Source: Verrucomicrobiota bacterium (lineage in GTDB: Bacteria > Verrucomicrobiota > Verrucomicrobiia > Opitutales > Opitutaceae). Taken from it: 64,000 nt of DNA. The notes beneath the pieces were generated by a model. It ran no database searches. It saw only the letters and a program-made list of their open reading frames with translations, and was not told the DNA's origin. This document shows positions 44,065 to 52,393 of this stretch, in pieces. The DNA lies in NCBI GenBank assembly GCA_018239845.1, contig JAFEGO010000092.1:62001-126000 (forward strand), in the 5' to 3' direction. A program made the translations under genes and the position numbers. Numbering within the stretch: position 1 is the stretch's first letter; each line of letters begins with the position of its first letter.

Positions 44065-45879
44065 ATGGCCATTGTCAGTCTCCTCGATGTCAGCCTGAGC
44101 TTCGGCGGCGCGCCGTTGCTCGACCGGGTCAATCTCCAGATTGACCGCGGTGAACGCGTGTGTCTCGTCGGCCGCAACGGCGCGGGCAAGTCCACGCTGA
44201 TGAAAGTCATCACGGGCGAGTTGAACTGTGACACGGGCCAAGTCTTCCGTCAGGCTGGCGCGGTCTTCGCGACGCTGCGGCAGGAAGTGCCGGCGGGTCT
44301 CGCGGGCACGGTGCGCACGGTGGTCGAGGGCGAGGGCGGCAGCTACGAGGAGCACAACGACTGGGAGCGGCACGACCGCGTGGAGCGCCTGCTGGAGAGC
44401 ATGGGCCTGCCGGCTGACCAGGATTTCGCGGCGCTGTCGGCGGGGCAAAAACGCCGCGTGCTGCTCGCACGCGGCCTCGTGGAAGAGCCGCAGCTGTTGC
44501 TGCTCGACGAGCCGACCAATCACTTGGATTTGGAATCCATCCAGTGGCTGGAACAGTTTTTATTGGAGTGGGGCGGGGCGCTGCTCTTCGTGACGCACGA
44601 CCGGGCGTTCCTGAGGACCCTGGCGACGCGAATCGTCGAGGTGGACCGCGGCAAGCTCATCGGCTGGGCCTGCGACTACGACACGTTCCTCGTGCGCAAG
44701 CAGGCGGTGCTGGAGGCGGAGGAGGTCGAGCGCGCGCAGTTCGACAAGAAACTTGCGCAGGAGGAGGTCTGGATCCGCCGCGGCGTGAAGGCGCAGCGCT
44801 CGCGGGCCAACAACCGCATCCACGCGCTGGAGAAGATGCGCGCCGAGCGCGCGGCGCGGCGCGACCGCACGGGCAAGGCGACCATCACGGCGCAGGAGGC
44901 GGACCGCAGCGGCTTCAAGGTGATCGAGTGCAAGGATGCGGGCTTCCGCTACACGCCCGAATCGCGCTGGATCGTGCGCGACCTTACGGTGCGCATCGAG
45001 CGCGGCGACAAGATCGGCATCGTGGGCCCCAACGGCGCGGGCAAGACCACGCTGCTGCGCCTGCTGCTCGGCGAGTTGCAGCCGACGACCGGCGCGATCG
45101 AACAGGGTACGCGGCTCGAGGTGGTGTACTTCGACCAGCTCCGTGCGCAGCTCGACGAGACGATGCGCGTGCAGGACGCCGTGGCCGACGGCAACCCGAC
45201 CGTGACGATTAACGGTAAGACGCGGCATGTGATCTCGTACCTGGAGGACTTTTTGTTCGAGCCCGCGCGCGCACGGACGCCGGTCAAGGCGCTGTCGGGC
45301 GGCGAACGCAACCGCCTGCTGCTCGCGCGGCTCTTTACCAAGCCCTGCAACGTGCTCGTGCTCGACGAACCGACCAACGACCTCGATGCGGAGACCCTCG
45401 AATTGCTGGAGGATCTGCTCGTGGAATTTGGCGGCACGCTGCTGCTGGTGAGCCACGACCGTGCGTTTCTGAATGAAGTGTGCACGAGCCTGCTCGTGTA
45501 CGAGCCGGGCGCCCGCGTGGTCGAGTACCTCGGCGGCTACGACGACTGGCAGAAGGAAAAAGCCGCGAAGGCGGCGGCCGCGCTCGCCGCGGAAGAGAAG
45601 GCGAAGCGTGACACCAAGGCCGCAGCGGATGCGGCGGCCGAGTCAGCCGCGCCCGCGAAGAAGGCCCGCAAGCTCACGAACAAGGAGCGCGCGGAGCTGG
45701 AGGCGCTGCCGAAAAAGATCGAGGTGCTCGAAGCGGAGCAGGCGGCGCTGACCGCGAAGCTGGGCGACCCCATGTTTTTCAGAAAAGGCGGCGCGGAAGT
45801 CGCGCAGGCCACCGCGCGGATGGATGCCGTCGAGAAGGAGCTCGCCGCGGCCTACTCGCGCTGGGCGGAGCTGGAGTAA
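44065..45879 (+). CDS. uup: ABC-F family ATPase (Uup-like)
   Basis: A 604-residue soluble twin-ABC protein. Walker A sites are GRNGAGKST (about 33-41) and GPNGAGKTT in the second half; signatures are LSAGQKRR and LSGGERNR; Walker B sites are LLLLDEPTNHLD and VLVLDEPTNDLD. There are no membrane segments. The C-terminus is a Lys/Glu-rich coiled coil ('LTNKERAELEALPKKIEVLE'), the mark of Uup among ABC-F proteins. ABC-F proteins act on the ribosome or in DNA transactions. It is 7 nt from the converging HAD gene. Confidence 0.88.
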   Translation: MAIVSLLDVSLSFGGAPLLDRVNLQIDRGERVCLVGRNGAGKSTLMKVITGELNCDTGQVFRQAGAVFATLRQEVPAGLAGTVRTVVEGEGGSYEEHNDWERHDRVERLLESMGLPADQDFAALSAGQKRRVLLARGLVEEPQLLLLDEPTNHLDLESIQWLEQFLLEWGGALLFVTHDRAFLRTLATRIVEVDRGKLIGWACDYDTFLVRKQAVLEAEEVERAQFDKKLAQEEVWIRRGVKAQRSRANNRIHALEKMRAERAARRDRTGKATITAQEADRSGFKVIECKDAGFRYTPESRWIVRDLTVRIERGDKIGIVGPNGAGKTTLLRLLLGELQPTTGAIEQGTRLEVVYFDQLRAQLDETMRVQDAVADGNPTVTINGKTRHVISYLEDFLFEPARARTPVKALSGGERNRLLLARLFTKPCNVLVLDEPTNDLDAETLELLEDLLVEFGGTLLLVSHDRAFLNEVCTSLLVYEPGARVVEYLGGYDDWQKEKAAKAAAALAAEEKAKRDTKAAADAAAESAAPAKKARKLTNKERAELEALPKKIEVLEAEQAALTAKLGDPMFFRKGGAEVAQATARMDAVEKELAAAYSRWAELE

Positions 45880-45885
45880 GATCGC

Positions 45886-46533
45886 TTACTTTTCAAAGCG
45901 CCGGAGCAAGGCTTCGAGGGCATGGTCGGCGAGGGATTTCACGCGCAGGTCGGCGTGGGCGAAGTCGTGGTGCGCGGTGCTGGGGTTGGGACAGACGACG
46001 ACGCGGATATGCGCGCGGTGCGCGGCGAGGCTGCCGGTGTGCGAATCCTCGAAGGCAATCGCCTCGTGACCGCGGAGGCCGAAGTGCTGGAGCACGTGCT
46101 TGTAGAGGTCGGGCTCGGGCTTGGGCGAGGGGACATCCTCGCGGCAGGCCAGAAAATCGAAGTGCGGGAAGAGGCCGAGGCGCGTCAGATGCGCGTCGCA
46201 GTGCTCGTGGCGGGAGTTGGAGGCGAGGGCAATCTTGAGACCGCGTGCACGGGCGGCGGTGATCAGGTCGACCACGCCGGGCAGGATGGGCAGGGCGAGG
46301 TCGCGCTGGCGGTTGAGTTTGCGGCGCTCGGTCTCGAGGGCGACGCGGTCCACTCGTTTCTCGAAGGCGTGCCACGGGTCGAAGGCGTAGTCGGCGTGGC
46401 CGACCGAGCGGAGATGCGAGGCCTCGTCAAAGGGGATGCCGTGTGCGGCGTGCACATCGGCGTAGGCGCGGATGAGGGCGGACTCGGTGTCGAGGATGAG
46501 GCCGTCAAAATCAAAGACGAGGGCGCGGATCAT
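45886..46533 (-). CDS. HAD-family hydrolase
   Basis: A 215-residue subfamily IA HAD phosphatase with the usual order: nucleophile motif 'FDFDGLILDTES' at the N-terminus, motif II 'LASNS' (about 108), motif III Lys in 'PKPEPDLYKHVL' and motif IV 'AFEDSHTGSLAAH'. The helical cap fits beta-phosphoglucomutase or a phosphoglycolate-type phosphatase. The substrate is unknown. Its ATG 46533 lies 14 nt downstream, in the direction of transcription, of the hairpin 46548-46678. Confidence 0.88.
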   Translation of the reverse strand: MIRALVFDFDGLILDTESALIRAYADVHAAHGIPFDEASHLRSVGHADYAFDPWHAFEKRVDRVALETERRKLNRQRDLALPILPGVVDLITAARARGLKIALASNSRHEHCDAHLTRLGLFPHFDFLACREDVPSPKPEPDLYKHVLQHFGLRGHEAIAFEDSHTGSLAAHRAHIRVVVCPNPSTAHHDFAHADLRVKSLADHALEALLRRFEK

Positions 46534-46547
46534 GAAGAAGAGATGGA

Positions 46548-46678
46548 ACCACGAAACACACGAAATACACGAAAAGAAAGCCGCAGGGCGAAATAGCTGC
46601 GTAGCTGACTGGCTCCTGGAAATGGAGAAGGCCGGGCAGCGCGCCCGGCCTTTCGTGTATTTCGTGTGTTTCGTGGTT
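46548..46678. repeat. near-perfect nonamer-type hairpin (CACGAAACA words)
   Basis: AACCACGAAACACACGAAATACACGAAA at the left (28 nt, 46548-46575) has a near-perfect complement at 46650-46678. The words CACGAAACA, CACGAAATA, CACGAAAAG make the arm. Nested inside is a GGCCGGGC stem (46628-46652). It lies between two minus-strand genes. Confidence 0.93.
46628..46652. terminator. GC-rich stem inside the hairpin, possible terminator
   Basis: AAGGCCGGGC pairs with GCCCGGCCTT around a 5-nt loop. It lies between the zinc-ribbon gene stop (46681) and the HAD start, so it could end that transcript; only a short T run follows on either strand. Confidence 0.5.
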
Positions 46679-46680
46679 AA

Positions 46681-47058
46681 TTACGCGTGCAGCATGCGGC
46701 GGAGTTCGGCGCGGGCTGTGGGGGCGCTGACGCCGGCCTCGACGAGGAGCGTGACCATCGTATCAAAACGGCGGCGACGGAAGGCACCCTTCTCCGAGCC
46801 GTCGCGGCGGTCGTCGCAGCGGAGGGCGAGGGAGTTGCCGCAGGCGCAGTTGCGCATGAGGAGGACGATGGTGCCGTCCACCGTGTCGGCGCGCTCGATC
46901 AGGCCGGAGGAGCCGAAGATCGGCGTGGTGCGCACGACGAAGTCGTCGAGGTCGGAAAACGAGCGGTTGCAGCGGACGCAGGAACGCGGAAACGACTCGT
47001 CGGCCCGGACCTGGAGTCCGACGTAGTGCGATGGCGCTGTATCCCCCGTTTCTTGCAT
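46681..47058 (-). CDS. unknown protein with CxxC zinc-ribbon-like pairs
   Basis: A 125-residue soluble protein. It has SCVRCNRSF near residue 26 and NCACGNSLALRC near 70, so two Cys pairs that could bind zinc, and a C-terminal helix-rich 'LLVEAGVSAPTARAELRRM'. I do not recognise a named family. ATG 47058 is chosen; the frame from 47094 is 12 residues longer. It is on the same strand as the HAD gene but the hairpin with a stem lies between them, so it may be a separate transcript. Function unknown. Confidence 0.65.
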   Translation of the reverse strand: MQETGDTAPSHYVGLQVRADESFPRSCVRCNRSFSDLDDFVVRTTPIFGSSGLIERADTVDGTIVLLMRNCACGNSLALRCDDRRDGSEKGAFRRRRFDTMVTLLVEAGVSAPTARAELRRMLHA

Positions 47059-47180
47059 CGAGGGCAAGGGGAAGGGCCGCGGATTTTTTGGCAACAGGAA
47101 ACCGCCTGAAAAACCACCAGGAGCTGGGTGTTTTACCTCTGGCTAAAAACCGGGAGAACTACCGTGTGCGGAAAAATTGG

Positions 47181-48410
47181 TTACGCGACCGGGGCCGGCG
47201 CGGACTCGTGCAGGGCGCGTCGGGTGAGGTAGGCGAGGACGAAGGCGCCGCCGACGAAGGCCAGCAGGCCGGCGTAGGCCATGACGGCGTCCGCGTGCAC
47301 GACGACGGCGATGGCGGCGAGCTGCAGCAGGGTACGCAAAGTGCGATCCACGGCGACGAGGGCGACGTTGACCCGGCCCATGAGGGCGTTGGGGACTTCG
47401 TGCAGCAAGACCGTGCCGCGGGCGATGCGGGTGCCGGCGTTGCCGAGGCCGAGCAGCAGCAGCGCGCAGTAGAAGGAGGGGACGGTGTGCACGCCGCACA
47501 TGAGGGCGAGGCCGCCGGTGAAGACCGCGATCATGATGAGCGCGGCACCGGCGTACGACGCGCGGGCGAGGAGGGCCGGTCCGACCAGGGCGGCGCCGAT
47601 GGCGCCGACGGCGAAGGCCATTTCGCCCTGGCCAAAGACCGAGGCCGAGGCGTGCAGGATGTGCTGCACGTAGATCGGAAAGAGATAATTGCCGACCATC
47701 ACGGCGATGAAGGGCGCGAACGTGCAGCAGATGAATAGCGTGAACTTCGGCCGGACGCGCAGCCAGCGCAGGCCCTCCATGATATCGGCCACGGCGCCGA
47801 CGCGGGGCTTCACGTCGCGCAGGTGGGTGGGCTCGTAGGGAATCGTTTTCTGGAGGAAGTAGCTGATGACGTAGGTCGAGCCGTCGATGAGCAAGATGGT
47901 GCTGAAGGAGACGTGATCCAGCAGGAGACTGGCGAGGCCGCCGGAGAGCATGGAGGCGGTCTGGCCCTGAACCTCGAGGAGGCTCATGAGCTTTTGGTAA
48001 TGGCGGCGCTCGAAGATCTGCTGCACGAAGGCGAACTTGGCCGGGTAGTGCAGCGTGTAGTAGAGCATGCCGCTGAAATAGAGTAGAAGGAGCTGCCAGG
48101 TGGCGGTTTCGCCGGTGAGGAGCATCCATGCGGCCATGGTGAGCGTACAGGTGGCGCCGAAGATCTCGCCGGCGAGCATCGCAGTCTTGCGCGAGTGACG
48201 ATCGAGCCAGGCACCGTAGTGCGGCACGATCGCGAACAGGGCGACGGTGGTGGCGACGGTGACGTAGCCGTAGAGCTGCTCGCCGCCGGCCCGCTTGATC
48301 AGGAGCCAGGGGATGGCGATGATCGTGATACCGGAGCCGATGGAGCCCGTGATGTTGGCGGTGAGGAGCCGGCGGATGCGAAAGTCGCGGAGCAGTTCGA
48401 TCATGCGCAC
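47181..48410 (-). CDS. MFS transporter
   Basis: A 409-residue inner-membrane protein with about twelve hydrophobic segments in two halves. 'LLTANITGSIGSGITIIAIPWLLI' begins helix 1, and a charged loop with 'YGAWLDRHSRKTAML' after helix 3 carries the MFS G-x-x-D-R-x-x-R/K-x-x motif between helices 2 and 3. The class fits permissive drug/solute exporters of the MFS_3 type. The substrate is unknown. It follows the M28 peptidase gene by 3 nt on the same strand, so the two are likely cotranscribed, and the exporter may serve the peptidase product. Confidence 0.88.
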   Translation of the reverse strand: MRMIELLRDFRIRRLLTANITGSIGSGITIIAIPWLLIKRAGGEQLYGYVTVATTVALFAIVPHYGAWLDRHSRKTAMLAGEIFGATCTLTMAAWMLLTGETATWQLLLLYFSGMLYYTLHYPAKFAFVQQIFERRHYQKLMSLLEVQGQTASMLSGGLASLLLDHVSFSTILLIDGSTYVISYFLQKTIPYEPTHLRDVKPRVGAVADIMEGLRWLRVRPKFTLFICCTFAPFIAVMVGNYLFPIYVQHILHASASVFGQGEMAFAVGAIGAALVGPALLARASYAGAALIMIAVFTGGLALMCGVHTVPSFYCALLLLGLGNAGTRIARGTVLLHEVPNALMGRVNVALVAVDRTLRTLLQLAAIAVVVHADAVMAYAGLLAFVGGAFVLAYLTRRALHESAPAPVA

Positions 48411-48413
48411 AGG

Positions 48414-49787
48414 TCAGAGCCCCTGGGTGTCCACGAGCCAGACGAGCGCGGCGAGGGCGGCGGCGCCGAGGTGGAGTTCGCGCGGGTTGACCTTCTCGAT
48501 GGTATCGATCGCGGTGTGGTGATAGTCGAAGTAGCGCTGCGAGTCGGGGGTAAGGCCGGCGATGGTGACGCCCGCGAGCATGAGCGGGCCGACGTCGGCG
48601 CCGCCGGAGCCCTTGGAGAAATTCCACAGGCCCCACGGCTCAAACAGTCCGCGCCAGCGCGCGGCGCGGAGATGGGCGTCGCCCTGCGTGCTGCCAAAGT
48701 TGAAGCCATTGGGCGCGAAGCCGCCGTTGTCGGACTCGATGGCGAAAATGTGCCGGCCGGGTTCTTCACGCGCGAGCTGGGCGTAGCGCACGGCCCCGCG
48801 CAGGCCGTTTTCCTCGTTGGTGAAGAGGACGCAGCGGAGCGTGTGGCGGGGCTTGAGCCCGAGGGCGCGGAAGAGGCGGAGGACCTCGATGGATTGCACC
48901 ACACCCGCACCGTCGTCGTGCGCGCCGGGTGTGATGTCCCACGAGTCGAGATGACCGCCCACGACAATGATCTGGTCGGGAAACTCTGAGCCGCGGATCT
49001 CGCCGATGACATTGTGCGAAGGGGCGTCGGGCAGCTTGCGCGCGTGGATCGCGACGTGGACACGCGTGTGCGGATCAGCGGCGAGAGCGGCGGCGAGGCG
49101 GTCGGCGGCGAGGGTGCTGAGCGCGGCGGCGGGGATGGCGGCGGACTCCGGAGGAAACCGCGTGTTGCCCGTGTGGGGCACGTCGTCGAGCGCATGCGTG
49201 AGCGACCGGGTGAGCACCGCGACGGCCCCGCCGGCGGCGGCTGCCGCGGGGCCTTGGTTCCGCTGATCGCCGGCCTCGCCATAGGCGGTCATGCCGCGAA
49301 ACACGGCCGGGTTCATCGGGCGGTTGAAAAAGACGATCTTGCCGGCGAGCCGGGTGCGACCGAGCGCGCGGACCTCGGCGAGGGATTTTACCTCGACGAC
49401 CTCGGCGGTGAGGCCGTCGGCGGGCGTGGCGCCGGAGTTGCCGAGGGCGGCGGCGGCGAGCGGCTGGCAATGGCCGGCGGAGTCGAGGAGGAGGACGGAC
49501 TCAGGTGCGCCACGCTCCCAGTGCGGCACCATGACATCCTGCGTGTACACGCGGTCGAGCGGGAGCGCGCCGAGGGTCTTTTGCGCCCAGACGACGGCGC
49601 CCTCGAGGGACTGGGAGCCCGCGAGGCGGCCGGGATGCTGCGTGGTGAGCACGCGGAGATTTTCGTAGGCCTGGCCGTGGGCGAGGGCTTCGGCGAAGAA
49701 ACGGTCCACCGTGACCTTCTCGGTCTGGGCGTGGGCGAGGGTCGCGAGGACGGGGATGAGCCACGCGAAGCGGAAGACGGAGCGCAT
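48414..49787 (-). CDS. secreted M28-family zinc aminopeptidase
   Basis: A 457-residue protein with a signal peptide (FRFAWLIPVLATLAHAQTEK). The two-zinc ligand order of family M28 is complete: H279 in GGHLDSWD, Asp in GAHDDGAG, Glu in 'FTNEENGLRG', Asp in 'IESDNGGF' and a late His in 'YHHTAIDT'. These enzymes remove N-terminal amino acids from peptides in the periplasm or outside the cell. The MFS gene starts 3 nt after the stop, so it is an operon. The PEP-CTERM gene is divergent, 105 nt away. Confidence 0.92.
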   Translation of the reverse strand: MRSVFRFAWLIPVLATLAHAQTEKVTVDRFFAEALAHGQAYENLRVLTTQHPGRLAGSQSLEGAVVWAQKTLGALPLDRVYTQDVMVPHWERGAPESVLLLDSAGHCQPLAAAALGNSGATPADGLTAEVVEVKSLAEVRALGRTRLAGKIVFFNRPMNPAVFRGMTAYGEAGDQRNQGPAAAAAGGAVAVLTRSLTHALDDVPHTGNTRFPPESAAIPAAALSTLAADRLAAALAADPHTRVHVAIHARKLPDAPSHNVIGEIRGSEFPDQIIVVGGHLDSWDITPGAHDDGAGVVQSIEVLRLFRALGLKPRHTLRCVLFTNEENGLRGAVRYAQLAREEPGRHIFAIESDNGGFAPNGFNFGSTQGDAHLRAARWRGLFEPWGLWNFSKGSGGADVGPLMLAGVTIAGLTPDSQRYFDYHHTAIDTIEKVNPRELHLGAAALAALVWLVDTQGL

Positions 49788-49892
49788 ACGCCATGCTTTT
49801 ACGGGACGCCGCGCGACACAAGGGACGAATGCGCGGCGGGTTAACCAGATCGTAACAAAAGCGCCGCATCACTGTATCAATCCGCCGGCAGA

Positions 49893-52253
49893 ATGACCGT
49901 TCCTGCCATGAACCAACGTCTCCCTCGCTCCCTCCTGTCCGTCCTCGCGCTCGCGCTGCTGCCCACTTTCGCCGCGGCGCAGACGACGATCCCCGCCGCC
50001 ACCGGCAACTTCAACGCCAACACCGCCGGCACCACCTACACGCTCAACGCCGGTGACACCCGTCAGGTCACTTCGGGCAGCACCGAGGCGGTTACGGTCG
50101 GCAGCAGTTCCGGCACGATCACGCTGAACATCAATGGCACCGCGTCACAGGCCGGCAGTGGTCGCGGCATCCGCAGCGGCACGGGCGCGGGCTCGATCAC
50201 AGTGAGCATCGGCAGCACCGGTTTGGTAAAGGCGGTTTCCGACGATGCGATCCAAGGTCGCAACACGGGCTCCTTTAACCTCGTCAACCTCGGCACCCTC
50301 TACAGCGGTCCGAACATCAGCGGCACGCCCACGGCCTCGACCGTGACGGGCCGCGGCCTCAACCTGCGCGATGCCGGCGGCGGCACCATCGTCAACGGCT
50401 CCACCACCAACAGCACCGCCCTGATCCAGGCTGATGGCAACGACGCGGTACGCGTCGGCGTCGGTTTCTCCTTCACGAACTACGGCGTCATCCTCGCCAA
50501 CGGCGTGGTCAACGACTCGGCGGCCAACAACGCCCTCAGCGGCGGCAGCACGACGAAGACCTACACGGCGGGCGGCGGTTTTTCCTTTGAAGATCCCTCC
50601 GGCACGGTCGGCTCGGCTAACTCGAGCCTCGACAACTACGGCTCCATCTCCGGCGCGCGCCACGGCGTGCAATCGGGCGTGCTCGGCACGAACCTGACCG
50701 TCACCAACGAGGTGGGCGGCACGATCATCGGTCGCAACGGCTCGGGCGTCGGCTTCGATGCCACCAACGCCTCGCCCGCCAACGCCACCGTCAACAACTA
50801 CGGCCTCATCCGCGGCGACTACGCCGGGGCCGGCCACATCATCGACCAGACCGGCAGCGCCAGCGCGACCAACGATGGCGATGGCGACGGCGTCGATATC
50901 GATGGCGCGGCGACGATCCATAACTACTCGACGGGCCGGATCCTCGCCACGGGCGCGGGCGGCTACGACTCCGAAGGCCGCAAGAACACGAGCGACGGCA
51001 TCTCCATCGGCGGCGGCATTATCACCAACGACGGCGTCATCCGCGGCGCGGATGACGGCATCGTGGTAAATAACGATACCAACGCCAGCCGGAGCGGCGT
51101 CGCGGCGACGACGATCACCAACAACGCGGGCGCGACCATCGAGGGCCAGAACAGCTATGCGATCCGCCTCGAGAACAAGCTCGGCGACGCGCGCGACAAC
51201 GACACGATCATCAACGCGGGCACGATCACCGGCGGCGGTACGATCCCGGCCGCGGGCACGGTCACGCTGCAGGGCGGCGCGACCGACACCAACTCCACCG
51301 GCACGCTCGACGGTGTGGCCTACACCGGCACCGGCGACGCCCGCTTCATCCGCGGCGACGGCTCCGCGATCCAGATGGGCGAAGGCGACGATGTCCTCAC
51401 CAACACCGGCACGGTCGATGGCAGCGCCACGGGCCGTGCGGTGAATATGGAAGGCGGCAACGACACCGTGAACTTCAACGGCGGCACGATCACCGGCGAA
51501 ATCAACGGTGGCGCGGGCACCGACACGCTTAACCTCGGCGCCGGCGTCTCGACCACCTCCAAGATCCTGAACTTCGAACAGTTCGGCGTCGTCTCCGGCA
51601 CGGCGACCCTCGCCGGTGTGGTGAGCGGCACGACCCTGACCAAGACCGGCGCAGGCACGCTCGCCCTGACGGCCAACAACACCTACACGGGCTTGACGAC
51701 GGTCAGCGCCGGCACGCTCCGCGTGAACAACAGCAACACGGGCTCGGCCACCGGCAGCGGCGATGTGCAGGTCAATGCGGGTGCCACGCTCGCGGGCGCC
51801 GGCTTTATCGCGGGCAACGCAGTCGCGGACGGCGTCATCGCCCCGGGCAACAGCATCGGCACGCTGACGGTCAACGGCAACGTGACGTGGAACGGCACGG
51901 CGGAGAACGCCTGGCAGTTCCAGCTCGGGGCCGGCAACACCGCGGACCTCCTCGTGGTCGGTGGAGACTTTGCCAAGGGCACGGGCTCCACGTTTGTCTT
52001 CGATTTTGAGAACGGCGGCGCGATTGGCACGTACACGCTGGTGGACTGGACGGGCGCGACGACCTTCGCGGCCTCGGACTTCAGCTACATCAATCTCGAT
52101 CCCGCGTTCACCGGCACGTTTGCCTTCAACGGCAGCCAGCTGGAGTTCACGGCCACGGCAGTGCCGGAGCCGGCCACGTGGGCGGCGATCGCCGGGGTCG
52201 CGGCGCTCGGCCTCGCCATCTGGCGCAAGCGCGCGGTGCGGGCCAAGGCTTGA
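49893..52253 (+). CDS. PEP-CTERM surface protein with autotransporter-type beta-strand repeats
   Basis: A 786-residue exported protein with a signal peptide (LLSVLALALLPTFAAA, cleavage before QTT), a long Gly/Thr/Asn-rich parallel beta-helix with repeated NDGVI/TNNAGATI-like turns, and an autotransporter-associated beta-strand repeat near residue 570 ('LTKTGAGTLALTANNTYTGLTT', pattern; 'VSAGTLRVNN'). The C-terminus is a PEP-CTERM signal: VPEPATWAAI, a hydrophobic helix, and RKRAVRAKA. It has no outer-membrane beta-barrel domain, so the surface anchor is the exosortase route (36190-37824). ATG 49893 or 49908 may start it. A strong terminator follows. Confidence 0.9.
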   Translation: MTVPAMNQRLPRSLLSVLALALLPTFAAAQTTIPAATGNFNANTAGTTYTLNAGDTRQVTSGSTEAVTVGSSSGTITLNINGTASQAGSGRGIRSGTGAGSITVSIGSTGLVKAVSDDAIQGRNTGSFNLVNLGTLYSGPNISGTPTASTVTGRGLNLRDAGGGTIVNGSTTNSTALIQADGNDAVRVGVGFSFTNYGVILANGVVNDSAANNALSGGSTTKTYTAGGGFSFEDPSGTVGSANSSLDNYGSISGARHGVQSGVLGTNLTVTNEVGGTIIGRNGSGVGFDATNASPANATVNNYGLIRGDYAGAGHIIDQTGSASATNDGDGDGVDIDGAATIHNYSTGRILATGAGGYDSEGRKNTSDGISIGGGIITNDGVIRGADDGIVVNNDTNASRSGVAATTITNNAGATIEGQNSYAIRLENKLGDARDNDTIINAGTITGGGTIPAAGTVTLQGGATDTNSTGTLDGVAYTGTGDARFIRGDGSAIQMGEGDDVLTNTGTVDGSATGRAVNMEGGNDTVNFNGGTITGEINGGAGTDTLNLGAGVSTTSKILNFEQFGVVSGTATLAGVVSGTTLTKTGAGTLALTANNTYTGLTTVSAGTLRVNNSNTGSATGSGDVQVNAGATLAGAGFIAGNAVADGVIAPGNSIGTLTVNGNVTWNGTAENAWQFQLGAGNTADLLVVGGDFAKGTGSTFVFDFENGGAIGTYTLVDWTGATTFAASDFSYINLDPAFTGTFAFNGSQLEFTATAVPEPATWAAIAGVAALGLAIWRKRAVRAKA

Positions 52254-52274
52254 GGCGGGTTGACATGGGCTCTC

Positions 52275-52300
52275 ATGGCGCAGGCTTCGGCCTGCGCCAT
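52275..52300 (+). terminator. intrinsic terminator after the PEP-CTERM gene
   Basis: An 11-bp perfect stem ATGGCGCAGGC with a TTCG loop, then TTTTT. It lies 21 nt past the stop codon. Confidence 0.9.
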
Positions 52301-52316
52301 TTTTGGGAGTAGCGCC

Positions 52317-52379
52317 TAGTGGCTGCGGCGTCCCGCCGCAGATCCTTCAAGCCCTGCGGCGAGGACGCCGCAGCCACTA
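52317..52379. repeat. inverted repeat with GTGGCTGCGGCGTCC arms
   Basis: TAGTGGCTGCGGCGTCC (52317-52333) pairs with GGACGCCGCAGCCACTA (52363-52379) over 17 perfect bases. It lies between converging transcripts and may be a REP-like element. Confidence 0.85.
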
Positions 52380-52393
52380 TGAGCCCCTCTGAA

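Noticed and set aside
39484-46680. Possible CRISPR array from CACGAA words
   Set aside because: The repeats are 9-nt words in short inverted pairs with no regular spacers and no cas genes.
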